From NCBI GenBank assembly GCA_934630855.1, contig CAKTWW010000048.1, positions 1 through 13,589 on the forward strand: 13,589 bases of DNA. The letters run 5' to 3'. Source of the DNA: an uncultured Collinsella sp. GTDB lineage: Bacteria > Actinomycetota > Coriobacteriia > Coriobacteriales > Coriobacteriaceae. Below are positions 1 to 6,971 of this stretch, in pieces (within the stretch, counting starts at the first letter, position 1; every line of letters begins with the position of its first letter). The notes under the pieces were generated by a model. It was not told where the DNA came from and made no database searches. It saw only the letters and a list, made by a program, of their open reading frames with translations. The position numbers and the translations under genes are program-made.

Positions 1-79
1 TCGGCCTAATCCGCGGTTTTTCATGTGGCAGGGGCTCTCAATGTTTTTATGTCCTGCTCATATCGTCTGTGGTGGTTAG

Positions 80-1624
80 CTAGTCTTGGGGTGTCCAGGA
101 CCAGAAGAAGTTGATGAGGGCTACGCGCGAGGAGGCACCGGTCTTTTTGTTGATCGAAGCGATGTGACGATAGAGCGTGGAGCGCGAAAGGAAGAGCGCC
201 GCCGCCACGTCCTGCACGCTGTCATCCGAAACGACCAACGCCTCCAGAACATCGCGCTCGCGCTTGGTGAGACCAAAGGCGGCAACGAAGCCGTCGAGCC
301 GATCGTCAAACGAAAGCTCCGGCGCCTCCAGGGGCACCGTGTCGGCCTGACCGGGCGCACGGCTCACGCCAAGATCGTCGGTGGCAAACGCCAGCCCGCC
401 ATGCGTCGCCTCGCGCTCGCCGTCTTGCCCAAACTGTCCCAACAGCGAAATCGCGATGCCGACGAACAGTACGAGCACGACACCCACCGCCGTCAGCACG
501 TTTTGGCTCGAGATGATCGCCACCGCCGGAGCCGTCACGAGCATCGAGCAAACGTTGTTGATAACGCGGCCCATGCACGGCCACAGATACGCCCAGCGAG
601 CATACATCGAAATCGCGGCGAACTTCGCGGTGAAGAACACCACGAAAAAGCCCGTGCCAAGGTAAAAGATAATCGTGGCGGCAAGCGTGTTGCCACCGTT
701 GCCATCGGTGATAAGCACAAAGAACGAGAGCGTGGACAGCATGGCGGCGCACGTCATGATGATATTCATATACGAACGCCCGTGCAGGTCATACAGGACG
801 CCGGCGGCAAGGGCGCTCACAACCAGCAGCAAGCGCGGCCAGTCGCCCAGGTCGATAGCGCCGGCGGCATGCGAAGTCGTAAGGCCGGCATTGAGAGCCG
901 CGAACACGCCGGTGAGGCAGGCGGTCGCCACCGTCAGACGCACCACGGCACCCTGGAAGGCTGCCTTTGCCTCGGGGTCATCGCGCCACCTGGCGCCACG
1001 TTCAAACGCATCGACCGACAGCTCGGCAATCTCGGCCTCGAACTCGGGCGCAGACTCATCGCGCAATTTAGCTCGGCGGGTACCGTGAAGCAGACCAACC
1101 AGTGCAATCGCACAGGCGATGAGGACAAACTGCTGGGGAATGCCCGCAGGCATCACCATATGGTTGAGCACCTGCACCAAAATGCCCGCAGCATAAGAAA
1201 CCGCCACGGCGCGCGCCAAACAGGGCGTCTGCGCAAAACGCCGCGCCAGATTGGCATGGGCGGTCGATCCGCAGTAGCCCAAAGCGCAGCACGCCACCAA
1301 ACCGCCGGCAATCACGACCTGAAACTGCGCTGCCATAATCATCAGCAACAATGCCGATACCAACAGCACGCCTGTAATATCGCTTGTCGCATCGATCGAC
1401 TGGGGACGGCGATAATACAGAAATGGGCGCACGAAAAAGCCAATCACGCTCGCGCCGACGACGATGCTCTCGTAGATAACGACCTCGTTCGCTGGCACAA
1501 ACTCGGCCACGCGTACGTCAAAGAGGTACTCGCTGGCCAAAAACGTGAAAAAGAAGAGCGCCAGGCACAGAATCTCCCGTATGCCCCGGCGCAAATATGC
1601 GGTTGTGTCTCCCAGGTCCCTCAT
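80..1624 (-). CDS. Membrane-bound LuxR-family transcriptional regulator (about 12 TM + HTH)
   Basis: A 514-residue protein whose first ~400 residues are mostly hydrophobic segments, an MFS-like bundle of about 12 helices with a charged cytoplasmic loop near 187-227. It ends in a LuxR/NarL helix-turn-helix at about 451-503: LTKRERDVLEAL, then VAAALFLSRSTLYRHIASIN. There is no receiver domain, so ligand sensing probably occurs through the membrane part; this architecture is abundant in Coriobacteriia such as Eggerthella and Collinsella. I chose the ATG at 1624 because a G-rich ribosome-binding stretch (GGGTGGGGG, 1630-1638) lies just upstream. A TAAAAT -10 (1659-1664) overlaps the alternative ATG at 1660, which lacks a binding site. 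The gene is divergent from the zinc-ribbon/SPFH cluster. Family assignment is firm; ligand and targets are unknown. Confidence 0.9.
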   Translation of the reverse strand: MRDLGDTTAYLRRGIREILCLALFFFTFLASEYLFDVRVAEFVPANEVVIYESIVVGASVIGFFVRPFLYYRRPQSIDATSDITGVLLVSALLLMIMAAQFQVVIAGGLVACCALGYCGSTAHANLARRFAQTPCLARAVAVSYAAGILVQVLNHMVMPAGIPQQFVLIACAIALVGLLHGTRRAKLRDESAPEFEAEIAELSVDAFERGARWRDDPEAKAAFQGAVVRLTVATACLTGVFAALNAGLTTSHAAGAIDLGDWPRLLLVVSALAAGVLYDLHGRSYMNIIMTCAAMLSTLSFFVLITDGNGGNTLAATIIFYLGTGFFVVFFTAKFAAISMYARWAYLWPCMGRVINNVCSMLVTAPAVAIISSQNVLTAVGVVLVLFVGIAISLLGQFGQDGEREATHGGLAFATDDLGVSRAPGQADTVPLEAPELSFDDRLDGFVAAFGLTKRERDVLEALVVSDDSVQDVAAALFLSRSTLYRHIASINKKTGASSRVALINFFWSWTPQD

Positions 1625-1658
1625 GGTAACCCCCACCCGCTTAGATGTCCGGAAAACC

Positions 1659-1664
1659 ATTTTA
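1659..1664 (-). promoter_or_regulatory. Candidate -10 element for the LuxR-family gene
   Basis: Read on the minus strand this is TAAAAT, one mismatch from TATAAT. A weak -35 (GTGAAT) sits about 17 bp upstream. The predicted transcription start near 1652 gives a ~28-nt leader to the ATG at 1624, which supports that start over 1660. Seen by eye only. Confidence 0.4.
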
Positions 1665-1748
1665 GTAGAGAACGAGTCCTAATTCACACGCAATGCTGAA
1701 GTACCGTCCATCCACCTCATCGCTCGCAACTTAGTTGGGGATGAAAAA

Positions 1749-1764
1749 TGGGCCATGTGTCCCA
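1749..1764. promoter_or_regulatory. Imperfect dyad in the divergent intergenic region
   Basis: TGGGCCATGTGTCCCA is a 16-bp imperfect palindrome in which six of eight half-site positions match. It lies midway between the divergent LuxR-family gene and the zinc-ribbon cluster, where an operator would be expected. No convincing -35/-10 pair for the plus-strand cluster was found nearby. Function is inference only. Confidence 0.2.
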
Positions 1765-1861
1765 GTTGTGGAGACCTCTTGAGCCGTCTGGGTATCGTGA
1801 AAGATCGTGCACTCCCCCATCATCAAAAGTGACACACGCTACCTGTTGATGGGAGGCAGCC

Positions 1862-2599
1862 ATGGGCTTCTTTGACAAGATGTTCGAGAAGAAAGAATGC
1901 GCGATTTGCGGTACCGAGCTGGGACTTTTGGGAAAGACCAAGATTAACGAAGGCTACCTATGCAAAGAGTGCGTCGGCAAGCTCTCCCCCTTCTTTGGCG
2001 GCTATCGCTCCAGCACCGCGGACGATATCCGCGAGCAGCTCGCCTATCGCGAGGCCAATGCCGAGCGCCTGGCCTCGTTCAACCCCACGCGCACGCTCTC
2101 TGCCGGGCGCACCAATATCATGCTCGACGAGGACGCGGGTCTGCTGATCATTACCTCGCAGAGCCGCTGGCGCGACGCCAATCCCGACATTATCGAGTTC
2201 TCGCAGGTGCTCGGCTGCGATATGGATATCGATGAGCATCGCACCGAGATCTATCGCGAGACCAAGGACGGCGAGCGCAAGAGCTACGACCCGCCGCGCT
2301 ATGACCTGGATTACGACTTTAACCTGACCATCCACGTCAACACGCCGTACTTTACCGAGATCGACCTGCGCGTGAACGACTCCACCATCGAGCAGCGCGG
2401 GTCCATCGAGTACCGCGAGGCCAAGCGCCAGGCAACCGAGGTCCGTGACGCGCTGGTGCAGCTGCGCCAGGAGACGCGCGACAGCGTCGTGGCCGCCAAG
2501 GCCCCCAAGACCGCGGTGACCTGCCCCTTCTGCGGAGCCACCACCATCCCCGATGCCAGTGGGCGCTGCGAATACTGCGGCGGCGCCATCGGCGCATAG
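1862..2599 (+). CDS. DUF4428-type zinc-binding protein with C-terminal zinc ribbon
   Basis: A 245-residue soluble protein with no signal peptide or membrane helix. The N-terminus has a DUF4428-like zinc knuckle (C13-x2-C16, C34-x2-C37; CAICGTELGLLGKTKI is typical). The middle (about 80-200) is mixed alpha/beta, with a charged helix from about 183 to 208. The C-terminus is a short zinc ribbon (C221-x2-C224, C236-x2-C239). The ribosome binding site GGGAGG lies just ahead of the ATG. It is the first gene of a tight cluster with a membrane zinc-ribbon protein and an SPFH protein, all three carrying zinc ribbons. The middle domain is not recognised as an enzyme. A role as adaptor or partner of the SPFH assembly is inference. 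Confidence 0.85.
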   Translation: MGFFDKMFEKKECAICGTELGLLGKTKINEGYLCKECVGKLSPFFGGYRSSTADDIREQLAYREANAERLASFNPTRTLSAGRTNIMLDEDAGLLIITSQSRWRDANPDIIEFSQVLGCDMDIDEHRTEIYRETKDGERKSYDPPRYDLDYDFNLTIHVNTPYFTEIDLRVNDSTIEQRGSIEYREAKRQATEVRDALVQLRQETRDSVVAAKAPKTAVTCPFCGATTIPDASGRCEYCGGAIGA

Positions 2600-2623
2600 C
2601 CCCCGGCACGGAAAGGACCGATC

Positions 2624-3946
2624 ATGGCCTTCGAGAGCGTTAACTATCAGTGCCCCGCGTGTGGCGGCCCGCTGCATTTTGCCAGCGCCGAGCAAAAGCT
2701 CGTCTGCGACTACTGCGACTCGCGCTTTGAAGTCGAAGAAGTCGAGGCCCTCTATCGCGAGCGCCAGGACAAGGCGGACGCCAAAGCCGATGCGGCAGCC
2801 GCAGCACCCAAGCCCGCGGCCGACGCTGCGGTACAGGAGCTCGCCCAAAACGCCGGCTATATCTGCTCGTCGTGCGGCGCCGAGCTGATCTCGGACGGCA
2901 CCGTCGCCGTCTCCACCTGCCCGTACTGCGGCAACCCCGCCGTGGCACCCGGTCAGCTCTCGGGCGACTTCTCACCTGACCTGGTAATTCCGTTTAAGCT
3001 CGGGCGCGACGATGTCATGAAGGCGCTGAAGGAGCACTACAAGGGCAAGATCTTGCTGCCCAAGAGCTTTGTCACCGGCAACCATATCGACGAGGTCCAA
3101 GGCGTCTACGTGCCGTTTTGGCTCTACGGCGCCCATGTGGACGGCGAAGTGTACTTTGACGCGACCAACGAGACCGTGACCGAGGAATCCGACCGCACCG
3201 TCACGACCACCGACCACTACGACGCCTACCGCAAGGGCAACATCTCGTTTGAGCGCGTGCCCGTCGACGGATCGTCCAAGATGCCCGACGGCCACATGGA
3301 CGCTATCGAGCCGTTTGACTACGATGCGTTGCGCCCGTTCTCGGTAGCCTACATGCCCGGCTACATCGCCAACCGCTACGATGAGGACTGCGAGACCTGC
3401 AAGGCGCGCGCCGAGCGCCGCATGGAGGAGAGCACGATCTCGGCCCTGCGCGAGACCGTCATCGACGAGTACGACGACGCCACGGTCGAAAGCAAGCAGC
3501 TCGACTACACCTGGGAAGACAGCGACTACGCACTGTTCCCCGTCTGGATGCTCTCCACCTCGTGGAACGGCAAGAGCTATCTGTTTGCCATGAACGGCCA
3601 GACCGGTCGCATGGTCGGCGAGCTCCCCTGCTCCAAGCCCAAGCTCATCATCGCCTCGGTACTGTTCTTTGTGATCGGATTTGTTCTCTCCCAGATTCTC
3701 TTTATGGGCGAATACGCCTTCGATCCGGATTACCTCACCTTTGATATCGAGGGCATCCTCATCAACATCATCGCGCCGCTGATCATCGTAATCATCGGAG
3801 ACGTGCTGCTGGTAAGCCAGCTCAAGACGGCCAACGAAGCGACCCACGCCGACGAGTACTGCGGCGAGCTCGACCTAGTCGAGAAGCATGACACCTTCAG
3901 CCACACCGAGACCACCGTCGTCATGAAGGACGACAAGGACGACTAA
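2624..3946 (+). CDS. TFIIB-type double zinc-ribbon membrane protein (YdjG-like)
   Basis: A 440-residue protein. Two four-cysteine zinc ribbons come first: C10-x2-C13/C28-x2-C31 and C81-x2-C84/C99-x2-C102, separated by a charged then Ala-rich linker (about 40-75). A beta-rich middle domain contains YVPFWLYGAHVDG, a signature of this family. Two hydrophobic helices follow at about 341-361 and 376-398, then a charged cytoplasmic tail. Relatives are often annotated as TFIIB-type zinc-ribbon proteins, or wrongly as PriA-like helicases; no helicase motif is present here. In B. subtilis the similar YdjG is a membrane protein that works with YdjH to recruit the SPFH protein YdjI. The gene starts 25 bp after the upstream stop with a GGAAAGGA site and precedes an SPFH gene, fitting a recruiter or anchor role. 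Homology to YdjG is from recalled architecture. Confidence 0.82.
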   Translation: MAFESVNYQCPACGGPLHFASAEQKLVCDYCDSRFEVEEVEALYRERQDKADAKADAAAAAPKPAADAAVQELAQNAGYICSSCGAELISDGTVAVSTCPYCGNPAVAPGQLSGDFSPDLVIPFKLGRDDVMKALKEHYKGKILLPKSFVTGNHIDEVQGVYVPFWLYGAHVDGEVYFDATNETVTEESDRTVTTTDHYDAYRKGNISFERVPVDGSSKMPDGHMDAIEPFDYDALRPFSVAYMPGYIANRYDEDCETCKARAERRMEESTISALRETVIDEYDDATVESKQLDYTWEDSDYALFPVWMLSTSWNGKSYLFAMNGQTGRMVGELPCSKPKLIIASVLFFVIGFVLSQILFMGEYAFDPDYLTFDIEGILINIIAPLIIVIIGDVLLVSQLKTANEATHADEYCGELDLVEKHDTFSHTETTVVMKDDKDD

Positions 3947-3994
3947 CCATCCCGACCAACACCACCCGGTCTTTGACGAGAAAGGAAGATCACC

Positions 3995-5236
3995 ATGGGA
4001 CTCTTGAAAGCTGGATTGGGAGCCGCCGGCGGCGTCATGGCCGACCAGTGGAAGGAATTTATCTATTGCGAATCGATGCCTGCTGACGTCTTGGCCTGCA
4101 AGGGCGTCAAACGCACCGGTGGCCGCAGCTCCAACACGCGCGGCGAGGACAACGTCATCTCCAACGGCTCCGTCATCGCCGTCAACGACGGCCAGGGCAT
4201 GCTCGTGGTGCAAAACGGCAAGATCATCGAGGTCGCGCTGGAGCCCGGCGAGTTCGTCTTTGACACTGGCAGCGAGCCGAGCGTCTTTAGCGGCAACCTG
4301 GGCGACTCCATCAAGGAGACCTTCGCCAATATCGGCAGCCGCTTTACCTTCGGCGGCGACGCGGGCAAGGACCAGCGCGTCTACTTTATCAACACCAAGG
4401 AGATCATCGGCAACAAGTACGGCACCGCCTCGCCCGTGCCCTTCCGCGTGGTCGACAACAACATCGGCCTGGACGTCGACATCTCCGTGCGCTGCAACGG
4501 TGAGTATTCGTACCGCATCACCAACCCGCTGCTGTTCTACACCAATGTGTGCGGCAATGTGACCGACAGCTACACGCGCGACAAGATCGATAGCCAGCTC
4601 AAGTCCGAGCTGCTCACCGCCCTGCAGCCCGCCTTTGCCAAGATCTCGGAGATGGGCATCCGCTACAGCGCTATTCCCGGCCACACCACCGAGCTCGCCC
4701 GTGCGCTCAACGAGGTCCTCTCCGCCGACTGGCGCGACCTGCGCGGCGTCGAGATCGTGAGCTTTGGCGTCAACTCCATCGCCGCCTCGCAAGAAGACGA
4801 GCAGATGATCAAAGACCTGCAGAAGGCCGCGGTCATGCGCGATCCCACCATGGCAGCCGCCAACATCGCCAGCGCCCAGAGCGACGCGATGCGCGCGGCG
4901 GCGGCCAACCCCAACGGCGCGATGGCCGGCTTTATGGGCATGGGCATGGCAGGCGGCATGGGCGGCATGAACGCCAGCCAGCTGTTCGCCGCCGGTCAGG
5001 CACAGCAGCAGGCCGCCCCGCAACCGGCGCCCGCCCCGGCACCCGCACCGGCACCCGCCGCCGCGCCCGCGGCCGGCACGTGGACCTGCAGCTGCGGCGC
5101 CACCAACACCGGCAAGTTCTGCCCGGAGTGCGGCAGCCCCGCACCCGCCCCGGCACCGGCCAAGTGGTTCTGCCCCAACTGCGGTAGCGAAAACGGCGGC
5201 AAGTTCTGCAGCAACTGCGGAACGCCCAGGCCCTAG
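3995..5236 (+). CDS. SPFH-domain protein with two C-terminal zinc ribbons (YdjI-like)
   Basis: A 413-residue protein. An N-terminal segment (about 1-60) containing DQWKEFIYCESMPAD precedes an SPFH/band-7 domain (about 60-280), of the type annotated 'SPFH domain / virion core protein'. A Met/Gly-rich stretch (about 308-326) and a Pro-Ala repeat linker (341-360) lead to two zinc ribbons: C365-x-C367/C376-x2-C379 and C393-x2-C396/C405-x2-C408. There is no transmembrane helix, so membrane association would need a partner, plausibly the preceding gene product. B. subtilis YdjI is an SPFH protein that helps PspA localise at damaged membrane; no PspA gene is visible here. The gene lies 48 bp after its neighbour with an AAAGGAAG ribosome binding site. 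SPFH assignment is confident; the cellular role is inferred. Confidence 0.86.
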   Translation: MGLLKAGLGAAGGVMADQWKEFIYCESMPADVLACKGVKRTGGRSSNTRGEDNVISNGSVIAVNDGQGMLVVQNGKIIEVALEPGEFVFDTGSEPSVFSGNLGDSIKETFANIGSRFTFGGDAGKDQRVYFINTKEIIGNKYGTASPVPFRVVDNNIGLDVDISVRCNGEYSYRITNPLLFYTNVCGNVTDSYTRDKIDSQLKSELLTALQPAFAKISEMGIRYSAIPGHTTELARALNEVLSADWRDLRGVEIVSFGVNSIAASQEDEQMIKDLQKAAVMRDPTMAAANIASAQSDAMRAAAANPNGAMAGFMGMGMAGGMGGMNASQLFAAGQAQQQAAPQPAPAPAPAPAPAAAPAAGTWTCSCGATNTGKFCPECGSPAPAPAPAKWFCPNCGSENGGKFCSNCGTPRP

Positions 5237-5255
5237 CCCCTCTATCTGGTAATTG

Positions 5256-5277
5256 GCGGGGGATCCGCCACCCCCGC
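5256..5277 (+). terminator. Hairpin between SPFH gene and lipoprotein gene
   Basis: GCGGGGG and CCCCCGC arms enclose an 8-nt loop, with a second 5-bp pairing (GGCGG/CCGCC) possible inside. It is followed by ATTTGCTTCTAT, a poor T-tract. It could terminate or attenuate transcription of the three zinc-ribbon genes before the lipoprotein gene, so the lipoprotein may be expressed at a different level or from its own start. Confidence 0.4.
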
Positions 5278-5316
5278 ATTTGCTTCTATGGGTTTTCACA
5301 CAAGAAGGAGGACACC

Positions 5317-6159
5317 ATGAAGACAACGTTCAAAAAGTCCGTGCTCACATTCCTGACATGCGTCCTGGCGCTCGCCTTTGCCCTGACGGGCTGCAGCGGC
5401 GGCGCCAAAGACCCCAAGGCCGACTTCGTCGGCAGCTGGGAACTCTCGGGTGGAACCGTGGATGGCGAAGAGCTGACCGATGAGTACATGAAGATGCTCG
5501 AGGATTGGGGTGTCCACTGCGTCCTGATTCTCGATGAGGACGGCACAGGCGCCCTCGACCTGTTCCTTGAGGTTGTCGACCTTAAATGGGAGGCAAAGGA
5601 CGCCACTACCGTAACTATCACCGCCGAAGATGAGTCGCACGACATGAAGCTCAAGGACGGCAAGCTCATCCTCGAAGAGGATGACGGCAATCTTGTCTTT
5701 ACCAAGTCCGACAAGGATCTGTCCGGCACGGTGAAGAAGGATCGCGAGGCCGCCGAGAAGGAAGACGAGGTCGAAGAGGCTGTCGAAGACGACGACGTCC
5801 AGAGCGTTGAAATCTCCCCCGCCGTCACCGTCGCCGATGACGACCTGTGCACCATCACCGTCACCGAGAAGTTCAAGGACGACTGGGGCGACATCGGCTT
5901 TGTCGTCAACATCACCAACAAGAGCGACAAGGACCTGACCTTCTACGCTCCCAGCGGTAAGACCAACGTCAACGGCACCATGAAGGAACCCTGGTTCTCG
6001 GCTCATCTGATGCCCGGCACCAACGCCACCGAGGAGTTCACGTTCTCGAGCGGCGAGCTCGATAGCCTCGACGACCTGGTCAACACGACCATCGGTATCG
6101 ACGCCTATCTGACCGATTCCTACGAGGACGTCGCCTCCTACAGCGCAACCATCGCGTAA
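5317..6159 (+). CDS. Lipoprotein, two beta-rich domains, function unknown
   Basis: A 280-residue secreted lipoprotein. A basic N-terminus and hydrophobic stretch end in the lipobox LTGC with lipidated Cys26, so the mature protein should be anchored to the outer face of the membrane. Residues ~35-135 look like a small lipocalin-like beta domain (GSWELSGGTVDGEEL). A very acidic linker (about 140-165) follows, then a second beta-sandwich domain (about 165-280), roughly DUF4352/DUF5067-like (GFVVNITNKSDKDLTFY). Composition is strongly acidic and Lys-rich. The ribosome binding site GAAGGAGG is near consensus. It follows the zinc-ribbon/SPFH genes after an 80-bp gap containing a hairpin. No enzyme motif is visible. 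It could sense envelope conditions for the cluster or simply be an unrelated neighbour. Confidence 0.85.
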   Translation: MKTTFKKSVLTFLTCVLALAFALTGCSGGAKDPKADFVGSWELSGGTVDGEELTDEYMKMLEDWGVHCVLILDEDGTGALDLFLEVVDLKWEAKDATTVTITAEDESHDMKLKDGKLILEEDDGNLVFTKSDKDLSGTVKKDREAAEKEDEVEEAVEDDDVQSVEISPAVTVADDDLCTITVTEKFKDDWGDIGFVVNITNKSDKDLTFYAPSGKTNVNGTMKEPWFSAHLMPGTNATEEFTFSSGELDSLDDLVNTTIGIDAYLTDSYEDVASYSATIA

Positions 6160-6208
6160 CGACAGACATCGACAGCCGCGGATTGGCGGACACATCCGCG
6201 CACACCAG

Positions 6209-6241
6209 ACGGGGCCGCAGGAGTTGATCCTGCGGCCCCGT
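6209..6241 (+). terminator. Terminator of the zinc-ribbon/lipoprotein cluster
   Basis: A 14-bp perfect stem (ACGGGGCCGCAGGA / TCCTGCGGCCCCGT) with a 5-nt loop lies 50 bp past the lipoprotein stop. The T-run after it is weak (CGCTTTGCG). A smaller hairpin (CGCGGAT/ATCCGCG, 6177-6200) precedes it. Position and strength support termination of the plus-strand cluster. Confidence 0.7.
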
Positions 6242-6271
6242 CGCTTTGCGCCGGCAGCGCCGTCCACAAGC

Positions 6272-6311
6272 AGGCCGCCCGCCGTTGCAGATGCAAAACG
6301 GCGGGCGGCCT
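6272..6311 (-). terminator. Terminator of the convergent two-component operon
   Basis: A 15-bp stem (AGGCCGCCCGCCGTT / AACGGCGGGCGGCCT) with a 10-nt loop begins 37 bp past the minus-strand response-regulator stop. It lacks a good T-tract on the minus strand. It is placed back to back with the plus-strand terminator, as expected between convergent operons. Confidence 0.6.
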
Positions 6312-6347
6312 ATCGTTTCGGTGCCAGAGTGCGATCAGGCGCACCGA

Positions 6348-6971
6348 TTACGGACGCTCCATATTGGGGACAATGCTGCCTTCGGTCACCGCATGCACCG
6401 CCAAGCGCATGATGTTGTCGTAGCCGGTCTTATTGAGGATTTCCGAGATGCGCCGCTTGATGGTGCCCTCGCTCATAAACAGCTCGGCCGCAATCTCGCG
6501 ACGGCTCTTACCCTCACAGGCAAGACGTAGGATTGAAAGTTCGACATCGTCGAGGGCCGCCGTACCCGAGAAGATGCTCTCGGGCGGTTTGGGAAACGTG
6601 CAGTAGCCCGCCAACGTGGAGCGCATCACGGCAAACAGCTCGTCGATACCGACATTCTTGTACACAAAGCTGTCGACGCCGGCCTCGCGCGCCTGGTCGA
6701 CAAAGGTGATCTCGGGCATGCCCGTCATGATAATGATGCGGCACTCGGGCAGCTGCTCTTTGATGCGCGCCGCCGCCACGATGCCGTTGGAATCGTGCTC
6801 GGTACACACGTCCATCAGTATCATGTCGGGACGCTCCTTGAGCACAACGTCGAGGGCCTCGGAAGCATCGGCGATCGCGGCGACAACAGTCATATCGGGT
6901 TGGTCGCCAACGGAGCGCGCAAGGCTCTCGCGCAAGATGGCCTGGTCTTCGACAATGAGGATGCGGATCAT
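6348..6971 (-). CDS. NarL/FixJ-type response regulator
   Basis: A 207-residue cytoplasmic regulator. The receiver domain (1-120) has the acidic pair E8/D9, phosphoacceptor Asp54 (MILMDV), switch Thr83 (IIIMTGMP) and Lys105 (FVYKN). A LuxR-type helix-turn-helix (about 140-197) includes LSILRLACEGKSRREIAAEL and FMSEGTIKRRISEIL. It should be phosphorylated by the kinase encoded immediately upstream. Its ATG overlaps the kinase stop by four bases (ATGA), with an AAAGGAG ribosome binding site, a sign of translational coupling. It is the last gene of a three-gene operon. All key receiver residues are present, so it should be active. Target genes are unknown. Confidence 0.95.
   Translation of the reverse strand: MIRILIVEDQAILRESLARSVGDQPDMTVVAAIADASEALDVVLKERPDMILMDVCTEHDSNGIVAAARIKEQLPECRIIIMTGMPEITFVDQAREAGVDSFVYKNVGIDELFAVMRSTLAGYCTFPKPPESIFSGTAALDDVELSILRLACEGKSRREIAAELFMSEGTIKRRISEILNKTGYDNIMRLAVHAVTEGSIVPNMERP

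Noticed and set aside
1..79. Terminator or partial gene at the left edge
   Set aside because: No convincing stem-loop with a T-tract and no open frame with recognisable content in this short stretch.
86..1699. Long plus-strand open frame (537 codons) opposite the LuxR-family gene
   Set aside because: The translation is Arg/His/Gln-rich with no domain signature, no membrane helices and no ribosome binding site; it mirrors the codon use of the real minus-strand gene.
2624..3946. PriA-like primosomal helicase annotation for the membrane zinc-ribbon protein
   Set aside because: Only the zinc ribbons resemble PriA; there are no Walker or helicase motifs, and two membrane helices are present.
5020..5080. 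GC-rich short tandem repeat as a regulatory element
   Set aside because: It is coding sequence for the Pro-Ala linker of the SPFH protein.
3875..5326. Long minus-strand open frame opposite the SPFH gene
   Set aside because: Gly/Ala/Val/His-rich low-complexity translation typical of the antisense of a GC-rich gene; the plus frame has clear SPFH and zinc-ribbon motifs.
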